NCBI GenBank assembly: GCA_029906195.1
Contig: JARWSJ010000002.1
Location: forward strand, 1,302,001-1,366,000
Source: Chitinophagaceae bacterium 26-R-25
Lineage (GTDB): Bacteria; Bacteroidota; Bacteroidia; Chitinophagales; Chitinophagaceae
Direction: 5' to 3'
DNA length: 64,000 bases
The translations under genes and the position numbers were made by a program. Below the pieces are notes generated by a model. That model saw only the letters and a program-made list of their open reading frames with translations. It did no database searches and had not been told where the DNA came from. Shown piece by piece: positions 1 through 8,306 of this stretch. Each line of letters starts with the position of its first letter. The stretch's first letter is position 1.

Positions 1-32
1 ATTTTCAATTTTCAACTTTCAATTTTCAATTA
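1..32. repeat. Right arm of a TTGAAA-word inverted repeat
   Basis: The window opens in a run of the words ATTTTCA and ACTTTCA, the reverse complement of GTTGAAA/ATTGAAA. This is the right-arm orientation found elsewhere in the window. Its left arm must lie before the window. It sits about 100 bases upstream of glmS. Confidence 0.75.
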
Positions 33-134
33 ACTTCTCACTTTCACCTCTTCTTCATAATATTGTGCTTTCGTTGTGTCTACAATGAATGCTGATTATT
101 GAACTATTTTACCCATTGATTAAAAAAACTATTT

Positions 135-1970
135 ATGTGCGGAATTGTAGCCTATATCGGGCCTAAGGAAGCGTATCCTGTGATTTTGAAAGGTTTAAAA
201 CGACTCGAATACCGCGGCTACGACAGTAGTGGCGTTGCTCTTCAAAACGGGGATCTCAGAGTTTACAAAAAGAAAGGAAAAGTAGCAGAACTCGAAGAAA
301 GTCTCGTAGGAAAAGATCTTCACTCCAACATCGGTATCGGCCACACCCGCTGGGCCACACACGGTGAACCCTGCGACCGCAATGCCCACCCTCACATGTC
401 AAATGACGGCAGATTAGCAATGATACACAATGGTATCATTGAAAACTATGCGCAAATAAAAAGCGAACTTCTTAAAAAAGGTTACACTTTCACAAGTGAT
501 ACTGACACAGAAGTGTTGCTAAACTTCATACAGGATATCCAGCAAAATAATAATTGCGGACTGGAAGAAGCGGTACGCATCGCCCTTAAAAGAGTCGTTG
601 GCGCTTATGTAATTGTCCTGATGGATAAAGACAATCCTGACACGCTGATTGCAGCAAGAAAAGGAAGCCCACTCGTAATAGGCGTTGGCAAAGGCGAACA
701 TTTCCTTGCCAGTGATGCATCTCCAATCATTGAGTACACCAAGGAAGTGGTGTATGTAAATGACTACGAACTGGCGATCATCAAAGCCGACGAGTTGATC
801 CTGAAAAATCTGGGTAACGAAAAGATAACTCCATATATCACTAAGCTCGACATGGAGCTGGCGGCTATCGAAAAAGATGGTTACGATCACTTCATGCTGA
901 AAGAAATTTTTGAACAGCCACACACCATCTTCGATTGCTTACGCGGAAGATTGGATGTAAATGCCGGTACAATTACCATGGCAGGCGTTCAAAACCACAT
1001 CGATCAAATTAAGAACGCCAACCGTATTTTGATCATTGCCTGCGGAACCAGCTGGCACGCGGGTTTGGTGGCAGAATACGTTTTTGAAGAGCTGTGCAGA
1101 ATTCCTGTTGAAGTAGAATACGCTTCTGAGTTCAGATATAGAAATCCAATTGTAAATAAAGGAGATGTTATCATTGCCATTTCTCAAAGTGGTGAAACAG
1201 CAGATACTTTGGTGGCGCTCGAAAGTGCTAAAGAAAAAGGTGCAACCATTTTTGGCGTAGTGAACGTGGTGGGCAGTTCCATCGCACGTATCTCTCACGC
1301 GGGTGCATACACACACGCTGGCCCTGAGATTGGCGTGGCAAGTACGAAAGCCTTTACGGCGCAATTGGCGGTGCTTACAATGATCGCTTTAAAAGTGGGG
1401 CATGAAAAAGGTTCTATCGATGAAACCCGCTATCGCAAGTTGCTGAGCGAGTTGCAGGACGTTCCTGAAAAAGTAGCGACTGCTTTGAAGCTCAACGATC
1501 ACATCAAAGTATTGGCTGAAAAATATAAAGACGCGAGAGATTTCCTTTTCCTTGGTCGTGGCTACAACTTCCCGATCGCTCTTGAAGGCGCATTAAAATT
1601 GAAAGAGATAAGCTATATACACGCCGAAGGTTATCCCGCAGCAGAAATGAAACATGGTCCAATCGCGCTGGTAGATGAAAATTTACCCGTTGTGTTTGTT
1701 GCTACCAAAGATTCTTACCACGAAAAGATCGTTAGCAATATCCAGGAGATCAAAGCTCGAAAAGGCAAGGTGCTGGCGGTGATCAGCGAGAATGATGAAA
1801 TCATTGAAAAAATGGCCGACGATGTAATGATCGTTCCATATGCTGATGAGCTTGTAGCACCATTGATCAGTGTGATTCCGCTTCAGTTACTGGCATATTA
1901 CATTGGTATTGCAAAAGGCTGCGATGTGGATAAGCCGCGCAATCTTGCAAAAAGTGTAACAGTAGAATAG
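135..1970 (+). CDS. glmS: Glutamine--fructose-6-phosphate aminotransferase (isomerizing)
   Basis: GlmS makes glucosamine-6-phosphate from fructose-6-phosphate and glutamine, the first step towards UDP-GlcNAc for peptidoglycan and lipopolysaccharide; it is cytosolic. The protein begins MCGIVAYIG, so Cys2 becomes the N-terminal nucleophile of the class II glutaminase domain (about residues 2-220) after Met removal. Two SIS domains follow, with the sugar-binding CGTSWHA and SQSGETADT motifs near residues 305-355, and the C-terminus ends in the typical DKPRNLAKSVTVE. At 611 residues it has the usual family length. A repeat island separates it from the next gene. No glmS ribozyme is visible upstream. 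Confidence 0.98.
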   Translation: MCGIVAYIGPKEAYPVILKGLKRLEYRGYDSSGVALQNGDLRVYKKKGKVAELEESLVGKDLHSNIGIGHTRWATHGEPCDRNAHPHMSNDGRLAMIHNGIIENYAQIKSELLKKGYTFTSDTDTEVLLNFIQDIQQNNNCGLEEAVRIALKRVVGAYVIVLMDKDNPDTLIAARKGSPLVIGVGKGEHFLASDASPIIEYTKEVVYVNDYELAIIKADELILKNLGNEKITPYITKLDMELAAIEKDGYDHFMLKEIFEQPHTIFDCLRGRLDVNAGTITMAGVQNHIDQIKNANRILIIACGTSWHAGLVAEYVFEELCRIPVEVEYASEFRYRNPIVNKGDVIIAISQSGETADTLVALESAKEKGATIFGVVNVVGSSIARISHAGAYTHAGPEIGVASTKAFTAQLAVLTMIALKVGHEKGSIDETRYRKLLSELQDVPEKVATALKLNDHIKVLAEKYKDARDFLFLGRGYNFPIALEGALKLKEISYIHAEGYPAAEMKHGPIALVDENLPVVFVATKDSYHEKIVSNIQEIKARKGKVLAVISENDEIIEKMADDVMIVPYADELVAPLISVIPLQLLAYYIGIAKGCDVDKPRNLAKSVTVE

Positions 1971-1983
1971 TTAGAACGTTAAA

Positions 1984-2059
1984 GGCCGAACGCTGAATGC
2001 CTAACGCATAATGCCAGGGAGGCACTGCGTTTGGCGTTCGGCGTTAAGCATTAAGCATA
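1984..2059. repeat. AACGC-word inverted-repeat island
   Basis: The left arm (about 1984-2015) is made of degenerate 7-base words of the type GAACGCT/TAACGCA. The right arm (about 2028-2059) is the complement (GGCGTT, TAAGCAT). The arms can pair across a short GC-rich loop. The island fills the whole glmS-DUF4954 gap, starting about 13 bases after the glmS stop and ending within 5 bases of the next start codon. Confidence 0.8.
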
Positions 2060-2063
2060 CATC

Positions 2064-4280
2064 ATGAACATCATCTCCAAACAGCCGATCAATGAGCTGG
2101 GCTACGGATTTATTCCGAACGAATACTTGCCGAAAGGAAAGAATGAATATCATTTGCGCAACATGCAAAACCGCAGTGGTATTGAATATAAACACCTGAC
2201 AGCTTACGAAATTGAAGTGCTTGTTCGCAACCGAAATACTTCCGATAACTGGAACAATATTTTGGTATCGGATGCCTTTAATCCGGAGCTGGTTAAGAAC
2301 TGTAAGTTTTACGGATTGGTGCGGATTGGTAAACTCGAACCTTATTTTCTTGAGTTCAACAATATCAAAATGCCGGTTGGGCTGTACAACAGCACCATTA
2401 TCAGTTGCGATTTTGGTGACAATGTTGTGGTAGATAACGTAAACTATCTTTCTCACTATATTGTAGGCAACGAAGTTTTCCTTGTTAACATCAATGAAAT
2501 GGCCACTACCGATCATTCAAAGTTTGGTAATGGTATTCTTAAAGAAGGTGAGCAGGAAAATATTCGTATCTGGCTTGAAGTCTGCAATGAAAACGGAGGT
2601 AGAAGCATAGTGCCTTTTAGCGGGATGCTCCCGGGCGATGCTTTTCTGTGGTCCAGGTACCGCGACAATAAAGAATTGCAGGCCCGTTTTCTTGAAATTA
2701 CAGAAAGACAGTTTGATAAATTAAGAGGTTATTACGGCAAAGTGGGAGACCGAAGCGTGATCAAAAACTGCTCGATCATAAAAGATGTTTGGATCGGTAC
2801 AGATGCCTACATAAAAGGGGCGAACAAACTTAAAAATCTTACGATCAATTCTACTGACGAGGCTCCAACACAGGTTGGAGAGGGTTGTGAACTGGTGAAC
2901 GGAATAATAAATGTTGGTTGCAGAATATTCTACGGCGTAAAAGCGGTGCGTTTTGTAATGGCTTCGCACTCACAGTTGAAGTACGGCGCACGTTTGATCA
3001 ACTCTTACCTGGGAAATAACGCTACCATTTCCTGTTGCGAAGTGTTGAATTCTCTTATTTTTCCAGCCCACGAGCAACACCACAACAACTCGTTCCTGTG
3101 TGCCGCTTTGGTGATGGGACAAAGTAATATGGCCGCCGGTGCCACCATCGGCTCTAACCATAATTCACGTGCCGCAGACGGTGAAATTGTTGCCGGACGT
3201 GGCTTCTGGCCGGGCTTATGCGTAAGCCTGAAGCACAATTCAAAGTTTGCTTCGTTCATGTTGCTGGCAAAGGGCGATTATCCTGCAGAACTGAACATTC
3301 CCATTCCATTTTGCTTAGTGGTAAATGAAGTGCATCTTGATAAGATCGTAGTGATGCCGGGCTATTGGTTTAAGTACAACATGTACGCATTGGCTCGTAA
3401 TGCCGGCAAATATATTGACAGAGATAAGCGCACAGAAAAACTGCAACACATAGAGTATGACTACCTCGCACCAGATACAATCAACGAAATTGTAGACTCA
3501 TTATCGTTGCTGGGGAAATTTACCGGAAAAGCATACTACAGAAAGTTTCCAGAGGGAAGAGTAAGTGAAGAAAAGGTGATCGCAAAAGGTAAGGAGCTCT
3601 TATTGAACAACGATCCTGTCGTAAACGAGTTAGAAATATTGGCTGATGGCTTTGAAAACAGCAATCGTAAAGTAGAGATCATCAAAGTTGCTTATTGCTA
3701 TAATCTGTTCCGTGAGCTGGTTTCTTATTATGTTGCTAACCAGCTGGTAGGTTGGATGAAGCAAAATAAAAAAGCAGGTCTTGAAGAGCTGGCGGCCCTC
3801 GTTCCATCACGGAGTACCTTGGGAGAATGGGTGAACGTCGGCGGACAGCTGATGCCTGAACCGGAATTGCAAAAGCTTTTGCAACAATTGATTAGTGGCA
3901 AAGTGAAAAACTGGGATTCCGTTCATGCATTTTACGAAAAGCAGGGCATTTTGTACAGCGAGCAAAAACTGTTACATGCTATTGCTGCCTATGAAGCTGT
4001 ATATGGTGCTGGCTTTAAAAAGAACATTCGCGAATTGCTTCCGGCTATTTTAAATAAGAGCGTTGAAACCAAAGAATGGATGACCAAAGGTATTTTCGAT
4101 TCTCGCGCCAAGGATTACAAAAATCCGTTTAAGAAAATGGTGTATGAGGATGACAAAGAGATGGATGCGGTTGTGGGGAGTTTAAGGGACAATTCATTCA
4201 TCAAACAGGAAACGGAAGCATTGAAAACCTACAAAGAGACGATCAAAAAGTTTGCAAAGGTAAAAGAAGCGGCATTGTAG
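2064..4280 (+). CDS. DUF4954 family protein with left-handed beta-helix region
   Basis: A 738-residue protein matching the DUF4954 family, common in Bacteroidota and of unknown function. Residues of about 220-390 form a run of hexapeptide-like repeats (IKNCSI, IKDVWIG, INVGCRI, YLGNNATI, GATIGS), the signature of a left-handed beta-helix as in sugar-nucleotide acyltransferases and pyrophosphorylases. The C-terminal 300 residues are alpha-helical and charged. There is no signal peptide, so it should be cytosolic. It follows glmS in the same direction with only a repeat island between, so a role near amino-sugar metabolism is possible but is only inferred from context. A terminator follows 100 bases after the stop. 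Confidence 0.88.
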   Translation: MNIISKQPINELGYGFIPNEYLPKGKNEYHLRNMQNRSGIEYKHLTAYEIEVLVRNRNTSDNWNNILVSDAFNPELVKNCKFYGLVRIGKLEPYFLEFNNIKMPVGLYNSTIISCDFGDNVVVDNVNYLSHYIVGNEVFLVNINEMATTDHSKFGNGILKEGEQENIRIWLEVCNENGGRSIVPFSGMLPGDAFLWSRYRDNKELQARFLEITERQFDKLRGYYGKVGDRSVIKNCSIIKDVWIGTDAYIKGANKLKNLTINSTDEAPTQVGEGCELVNGIINVGCRIFYGVKAVRFVMASHSQLKYGARLINSYLGNNATISCCEVLNSLIFPAHEQHHNNSFLCAALVMGQSNMAAGATIGSNHNSRAADGEIVAGRGFWPGLCVSLKHNSKFASFMLLAKGDYPAELNIPIPFCLVVNEVHLDKIVVMPGYWFKYNMYALARNAGKYIDRDKRTEKLQHIEYDYLAPDTINEIVDSLSLLGKFTGKAYYRKFPEGRVSEEKVIAKGKELLLNNDPVVNELEILADGFENSNRKVEIIKVAYCYNLFRELVSYYVANQLVGWMKQNKKAGLEELAALVPSRSTLGEWVNVGGQLMPEPELQKLLQQLISGKVKNWDSVHAFYEKQGILYSEQKLLHAIAAYEAVYGAGFKKNIRELLPAILNKSVETKEWMTKGIFDSRAKDYKNPFKKMVYEDDKEMDAVVGSLRDNSFIKQETEALKTYKETIKKFAKVKEAAL

Positions 4281-4380
4281 GTTATCTGGTTATCAATTTC
4301 TGTTTTAGGACAATACGATTTGATAAAAGAAATAAAAAATTGAGACGAAAAATACGTTGGGCATAAGGTCAAAAAAATGA

Positions 4381-4413
4381 TGAAACGCTTTCTGGTAAAG
4401 CGTTTCATTTTTT
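4381..4413 (+). terminator. Intrinsic terminator after the DUF4954 gene
   Basis: An 11-bp perfect stem (TGAAACGCTTT / AAAGCGTTTCA) with a CTGGT loop is followed at once by a run of six T. Confidence 0.85.
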
Positions 4414-4440
4414 AGGATATGGTTTGTCATAATTAAATCA

Positions 4441-4644
4441 ACGATTATTTGGTTTTAGCAGGCATGATTTCTGATATACTTTTACATCAGAAACGAAGAC
4501 AAAACGTTTCCACAAGATCAGAAAAGAAGAAAGTGAGTATAGAAAAGTTGATCTGACCTTGTTTCAAAATAGAATTTGAACTCTTTTTCATATGGCAAGC
4601 AATCGTTAGAGGTCATCTGTTTCTACAGTGTGACCCTTTTTTTT
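4441..4644 (+). ncRNA. Candidate small RNA, about 200 nt, with its own terminator
   Basis: This stretch lies between the terminator of the DUF4954 gene and a repeat island and has no convincing reading frame. It ends in a terminator-like hairpin (4611-4635, GGTCA...TGACC, with minor mismatches) followed by eight T, although no gene feeds into it. It also has a hairpin TTTCTGAT/ATCAGAAA at 4467-4494. Just before the terminator, 4590-4608 (ATATGGCAAGCAATCGTTA) is identical to a site upstream of focA (61310-61328). As RNA it would be complementary to the focA leader. No clear promoter was found: a TTTG at 4423 with TTATTTG 18-20 bases later is weak. Small-RNA status is inference. Confidence 0.35.
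4611..4644 (+). terminator. Terminator-like hairpin with T8 tract
   Basis: The stem GGTCATCTGT / ACAGTGTGACC (one bulge/mismatch) encloses a TTCT loop and precedes eight T. No plus-strand protein gene lies between it and the previous terminator at 4381, which suggests a short non-coding transcript. Confidence 0.6.
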
Positions 4645-4671
4645 GCCCGTAACTTTTTGAGATTTCGAGCT

Positions 4672-4818
4672 TAATGCTAAACGCCCAACGCCTAACGCAG
4701 AACTTGCATTTGGCGTTGGGCGTCAGCATTTGGCGTTGAAAGACTTTTCGAATAGAAGCATTTTCAATTTTCAACTTTCCCCGCCTGAACGACTTCAGTC
4801 GGGCAGGAATTTTCAATT
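4672..4818. repeat. Two nested repeat islands (AACGC words, then TTGAAA words)
   Basis: Positions 4672-4740 hold an AACGC-word left arm (AAACGCCCAACGCC) and its complement (GGCGTTGGGCG), forming an inverted repeat. Positions 4762-4780 and 4807-4818 hold right-arm words of the TTGAAA family. They are split by a 26-base imperfect palindrome with outer CCTG/CAGG and inner CGAC/GTCG pairs, which recurs at about 23146-23172. The right arm ends at the stop codon of the minus-strand gene that follows. Confidence 0.75.
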
Positions 4819-4820
4819 AA

Positions 4821-5159
4821 CTAAACTTCCTCCACAATCGACCTGCCCGTACTTCCATCTCCGCTGGTCCATTGCCAGAGCTCGTGCAGCCTGATTTTGC
4901 CATTGGATAATAATTCCGGTATGGATCTGCAAACGCCCGTCATTAAAACATTTTGACTGTTAACGTGATGATAGCGCATGGTGAGGTCCCCGTTTTCAGT
5001 AATTAGTGCAATCAGGTGTCCTTCCACAATGCCGCCGCCGCTGTAAGTGGCTGTTACAATGTTGCCGTTTTGTTTATAATGAAATGTAGTTTCACCGCTT
5101 ACTTCACCGTTCGGCGTGTTTTCGACCGAGCGGAAGGTTTTGTTGTGGTAGTTGATCAT
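4821..5159 (-). CDS. Small conserved beta-rich protein (N-acetylglutamate synthase-like by name only)
   Basis: A 112-residue protein of alternating short beta strands (GNIVTATYSGGGIVEGHLIA, MRYHHVNSQNVLMTG, HELWQWTSGD). Close relatives in Bacteroidota are often labelled n-acetylglutamate synthase, but it has no GNAT or amino-acid kinase fold and the label has no visible support here. It resembles small lipocalin-like/MORN-like barrels. No signal peptide or membrane segment. It is flanked on both sides by TTGAAA-word islands. The stop is TAG followed directly by TTAATTGAAAATT, part of the arm. Function unknown. Confidence 0.8.
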   Translation of the reverse strand: MINYHNKTFRSVENTPNGEVSGETTFHYKQNGNIVTATYSGGGIVEGHLIALITENGDLTMRYHHVNSQNVLMTGVCRSIPELLSNGKIRLHELWQWTSGDGSTGRSIVEEV

Positions 5160-5255
5160 GATAATTGAAAATTGAAAATTGAAAGTTGAAAGTTGAAAAT
5201 GAGTTGAGAGTTGAACGCTAAAGCATTTTCAATTTTCAATTTTCCACTTTCAATT
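5160..5255. repeat. TTGAAA-word inverted-repeat island
   Basis: The left arm (5163-5200) is ATTGAAA/GTTGAAA words and the right arm (5224-5255) is the complement. The spacer includes GAGTTGAGAGTTGAACGC. It begins directly at the start codon of the minus-strand gene 4821-5159 and ends in the pyk terminator. Confidence 0.85.
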
Positions 5256-5290
5256 AAAAAAAGCGGTCCTGCTTGCACAGGAACCGCTTT
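5255..5290 (-). terminator. Intrinsic terminator of pyk
   Basis: On the minus strand, AAAGCGGTTCCTG pairs with CAGGACCGCTTT (one bulge) and is followed by a run of T. It lies 24 bases after the pyk stop. Confidence 0.88.
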
Positions 5291-5313
5291 GTCGTATAGT
5301 TTTCCGGGCAATG

Positions 5314-6804
5314 TTATTCAACTCTTGTAATTTTCAACAAGTTTGTTGGCAGGTGTAAATGAACAGGAGTGCTACCAGTGTTTACAACGATATCGCCGCT
5401 TTTAATGAAGCCTCTTTCTTTTAATACTGTGATCTCGTCATTCACGATATCATCCAGGCTTTCTTCTTCATCGTAGTAGAAAGCGCGAACGCCCCAGCTC
5501 AAGCTCAATTGGTTCACCAAAGATCTTTCTTTTGTGAATACATACAAACTTGATTTTGGTCTATAGCTGCTCAGCATGAATGCTGTGTAACCACTTTGCG
5601 TCATACCGATCAAAGCCTGCGCATTCGCATCTTTCGCAATTTTACATGCGTTGTAGCAGATTGCATCGCTCAGGAATGAAGGAGAGTGCGGCTGAGGGAT
5701 CAAATCATCTTCACGGTTATAACGGTATTCTGTATTTTCTACTTCAAGAATGATTTTGCGCATAGTTTCCACAACCAATGCAGGGTGCATACCGGTTGCA
5801 GTTTCACCGCTCAACATCACCGCATCAGTACCTTCCAACACAGCGTTTGCTACGTCGGTGATTTCGCTACGGTTAGGTTTGCTGCGGTCGATCATGCTTT
5901 CCATCATTTGCGTAGCCACGATTACAGGCTTAGCTCTGTGACGGCATTTGCGGATCAACTGGCGCTGGATCAAAGGTACTTGCTCAACAGGAAGCTCAAC
6001 ACCCAAATCTCCACGTGCAATCATGATCGCATCAGATTCAATGATGATATCGCGGATGTTAACCAATGCTTCAGGTTTTTCGATCTTAGCAATGATCTTT
6101 GATTTGCTGTTTCTTGCTTTCAATTTATCGCGCAGTAAAGTAAGGTCGTTTACGCTGCGTACAAAAGAAAGCGCTACCCAGTCAAGTTCCTGATCGATAA
6201 TGAATTCAAGATCTTCAAGGTCTTTTTCTGTTAATGCAGGAAGAGAGATCTTTGTATCTGGCAGATTGATACCTTTTTTAGAAGAGATCACACCACCCAG
6301 GATAACTTCAACTTTTACATCGTTTGAAGGCGTGATTTCAATAACTTTTACTTCCAGTTTACCATCGTCGATCATGATCTTGTTGCCAAGTACCACATCA
6401 CCTGCAAGGTTAGGGTAGGAAACATAGATCTTTTCCATTGTACCAACACATTTTTCGTTGGTAAAAGTGAGGATGTCACCTGGAACTACCGGCAATGCAT
6501 TGTTTGCAATTTCACCTACTCTCAGCTTTGGTCCCTGAAGGTCACCAAGAATAGAGATGTTAACGGGCTCGGTAGCGTTTATTTTTCTGATATGCTCAAT
6601 GATCTTTGCTTTGTCTTCGTGCTTTCCGTGAGAGAAGTTCAGACGGAAAACGTTTACTCCGGCTTTCACCAGTTCCAGCAGTTTTTCGTAAGTATCACAA
6701 GCTGGTCCTACAGTAGCAACGATCTTTGTTCTGTGGAATGAGTGATTGATCGCTGTTGTGGAGTCCATTTCCTTATGGAGATATTTTGAAATGTTTTTAG
6801 ACAT
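5314..6804 (-). CDS. pyk: Pyruvate kinase
   Basis: Converts phosphoenolpyruvate and ADP to pyruvate and ATP, the last step of glycolysis; cytosolic. Recognisable signatures are IVATVGPA with GVNVFRLNFSHG near residue 50, the active-site segment MIARGDLGVELP, and VATQMMESMI, followed by the alpha/beta C-terminal domain (GSTPVHLHLPTN near the end). At 496 residues it is slightly longer than the family norm (about 470), the extra being a short N-terminal tail before the first conserved TKIVAT. The gene lies directly downstream of pfkA on the same strand (110-base gap) with its own promoter-like box and terminator, so it may be expressed alone as well as from pfkA. Confidence 0.97.
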   Translation of the reverse strand: MSKNISKYLHKEMDSTTAINHSFHRTKIVATVGPACDTYEKLLELVKAGVNVFRLNFSHGKHEDKAKIIEHIRKINATEPVNISILGDLQGPKLRVGEIANNALPVVPGDILTFTNEKCVGTMEKIYVSYPNLAGDVVLGNKIMIDDGKLEVKVIEITPSNDVKVEVILGGVISSKKGINLPDTKISLPALTEKDLEDLEFIIDQELDWVALSFVRSVNDLTLLRDKLKARNSKSKIIAKIEKPEALVNIRDIIIESDAIMIARGDLGVELPVEQVPLIQRQLIRKCRHRAKPVIVATQMMESMIDRSKPNRSEITDVANAVLEGTDAVMLSGETATGMHPALVVETMRKIILEVENTEYRYNREDDLIPQPHSPSFLSDAICYNACKIAKDANAQALIGMTQSGYTAFMLSSYRPKSSLYVFTKERSLVNQLSLSWGVRAFYYDEEESLDDIVNDEITVLKERGFIKSGDIVVNTGSTPVHLHLPTNLLKITRVE

Positions 6805-6873
6805 GATAATGAATTTTTCGTTGAGTGTCGGTCGTTTGTTCGTAAATGTTTAATATTCGTTTATAATTCGGTG

Positions 6874-6907
6874 CAAATGTACAATACGTAGTTGACGCAT
6901 AAAAAAA
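6874..6907 (-). promoter_or_regulatory. Bacteroidota-type promoter for pyk
   Basis: On the minus strand TACATTTG (6881-6874) matches the -7 consensus TAnnTTTG, with a T-rich -33 region about 19 bases upstream (6901-6907). The start codon is about 65 bases downstream. Confidence 0.5.
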
Positions 6908-6914
6908 TGGCTTA

Positions 6915-7901
6915 CTAGGAAGCCAATATTTTTATCATGTCAAACCAGTCTTCGTCGATCTGTTGCTTTGCCTTCACTGCTTTTGACAATGGAGTATAGT
7001 GCATCTGATCGTTTACAATACCCACCATTACATTATTTCTACCTTCCATTAGGCAAAGAACTGCGTGGTAACCCATGCGGCTCGCCAGTATCCTGTCGGC
7101 GCAGGTAGGGGAGCCACCTCTCTGGATGTGTCCCAACACGGTAATTTTGATATCAGCGCTTGGTAACTTTTCCTTAATGTATTTGGTAACTTGTTCGCCG
7201 CCGCCAAAGTCGTCTCCTTCAGCTACAACGATCAGATTCATCAATTTTTTACGTTTTTCCTTTTCCTGCAATGAATCGATAACCTCGTCAATATCTGTTT
7301 TATGTTCAGGAATCAACACGTGTTCTGCGCCAGTTGCAACACCGCTGTGCAAGGCAATATAACCGGCGTCGCGACCCATTACTTCAATAATAAACAAACG
7401 GTCGTGAGCATCTGCTGTATCGCGTATTTTGTCGATTGCACTGATAGCAGTGTTTACGGCTGTATCGAAACCGATGGTAAAATCGCTTCCTGCAATGTCT
7501 TTGTCAATTGTTCCCGGTAAACCTATGCATGGGATGTCAAATTCTTCGCTGAATTTCAATGCACCGTTGAAAGATCCATCACCGCCGATAACGACCAAAC
7601 CATCGATACCGTGGCTTTTCAGATTTTCGTAGGCTTTTTTCCTGCCTTCTGGCGTGAAAAATTCTTTGCTTCTGGCTGTTTTCAAAATAGTACCGCCTCT
7701 TTGAATGATATTGGCAACGGAGCGGGACTCCATTCTTACAATATCATTTTCAATCATTCCCTGGTAACCACGCATGACGGCGAATACCTCCAGCCCGTGA
7801 TAGATTCCGGTACGAACAACTGCTCTTACAGCAGCATTCATACCCGGAGCGTCACCGCCGGAAGTCAAAACTCCGATCCGGGAAACTTTTTTGTCAGTCA
7901 T
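6915..7901 (-). CDS. pfkA: 6-phosphofructokinase
   Basis: Phosphorylates fructose-6-phosphate with ATP, the committed step of glycolysis. The 328-residue chain has the ATP-binding GVLTSGGDAPGMNAA at residues 10-24, the GGDGSFNGA loop near 104, the catalytic PGTIDKDI segment near 129, MGRDAGYIALHSG near 175 and GHIQRGGSPTCADR near 255. The Gly after GGDGS and the TIDKD motif fit an ATP-dependent rather than pyrophosphate-dependent enzyme. It is followed by pyk on the same strand, a glycolytic pair common in Bacteroidota. Confidence 0.97.
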   Translation of the reverse strand: MTDKKVSRIGVLTSGGDAPGMNAAVRAVVRTGIYHGLEVFAVMRGYQGMIENDIVRMESRSVANIIQRGGTILKTARSKEFFTPEGRKKAYENLKSHGIDGLVVIGGDGSFNGALKFSEEFDIPCIGLPGTIDKDIAGSDFTIGFDTAVNTAISAIDKIRDTADAHDRLFIIEVMGRDAGYIALHSGVATGAEHVLIPEHKTDIDEVIDSLQEKEKRKKLMNLIVVAEGDDFGGGEQVTKYIKEKLPSADIKITVLGHIQRGGSPTCADRILASRMGYHAVLCLMEGRNNVMVGIVNDQMHYTPLSKAVKAKQQIDEDWFDMIKILAS

Positions 7902-8306
7902 ATAAATATAATGTTTGGGTTAAGCAAAATAACAGCGGTTCAATGATTAGTTCTAGAAGTCCCAAAAATAAGGATTTGGAATGAATAGCTGTGCATGAAA
8001 GTGAAACACAAACTGTTTTTATTGAATTAAATTTAGCGATGCTGAGCATTGTTAGTGTTTTAGCTCAGGTTTTTAAATTTTTATTTGATATGCATCAGGT
8101 TTAGCCCTTTTTTGGGGTGGGTAAAAAAATAAGCGACCGTTTTTTGCGCGGAAAATTTATCATTGCAAAATGAAATGAGATCGTGAATGGTGAATCTAGA
8201 AAACGTGAAGGGGCGTTTAACTTCTGAGTTCGGCGGCGGTATCGATTGTCGATTCCCGCATTTCACGAAATGTGTCCATCGACCAATATAAAATGAGCGT
8301 ATACAG
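7902..8306. other. Intergenic region between divergent genes
   Basis: A 405-base AT-rich stretch between pfkA (minus) and the reductase gene (plus), expected to hold both promoters. A 61-codon minus-strand frame at 8081-8266 has no family resemblance and is probably chance. No word-repeat arms are seen here, in contrast to most other gaps. Confidence 0.5.

Noticed and set aside
1..134. glmS ribozyme or leader riboswitch
   Set aside because: The short leader is mostly repeat words and lacks the ribozyme core.
8081..8266. 61-codon minus-strand frame in the pfkA-reductase gap
   Set aside because: No family match, no ribosome-binding or promoter signal, and odd composition.
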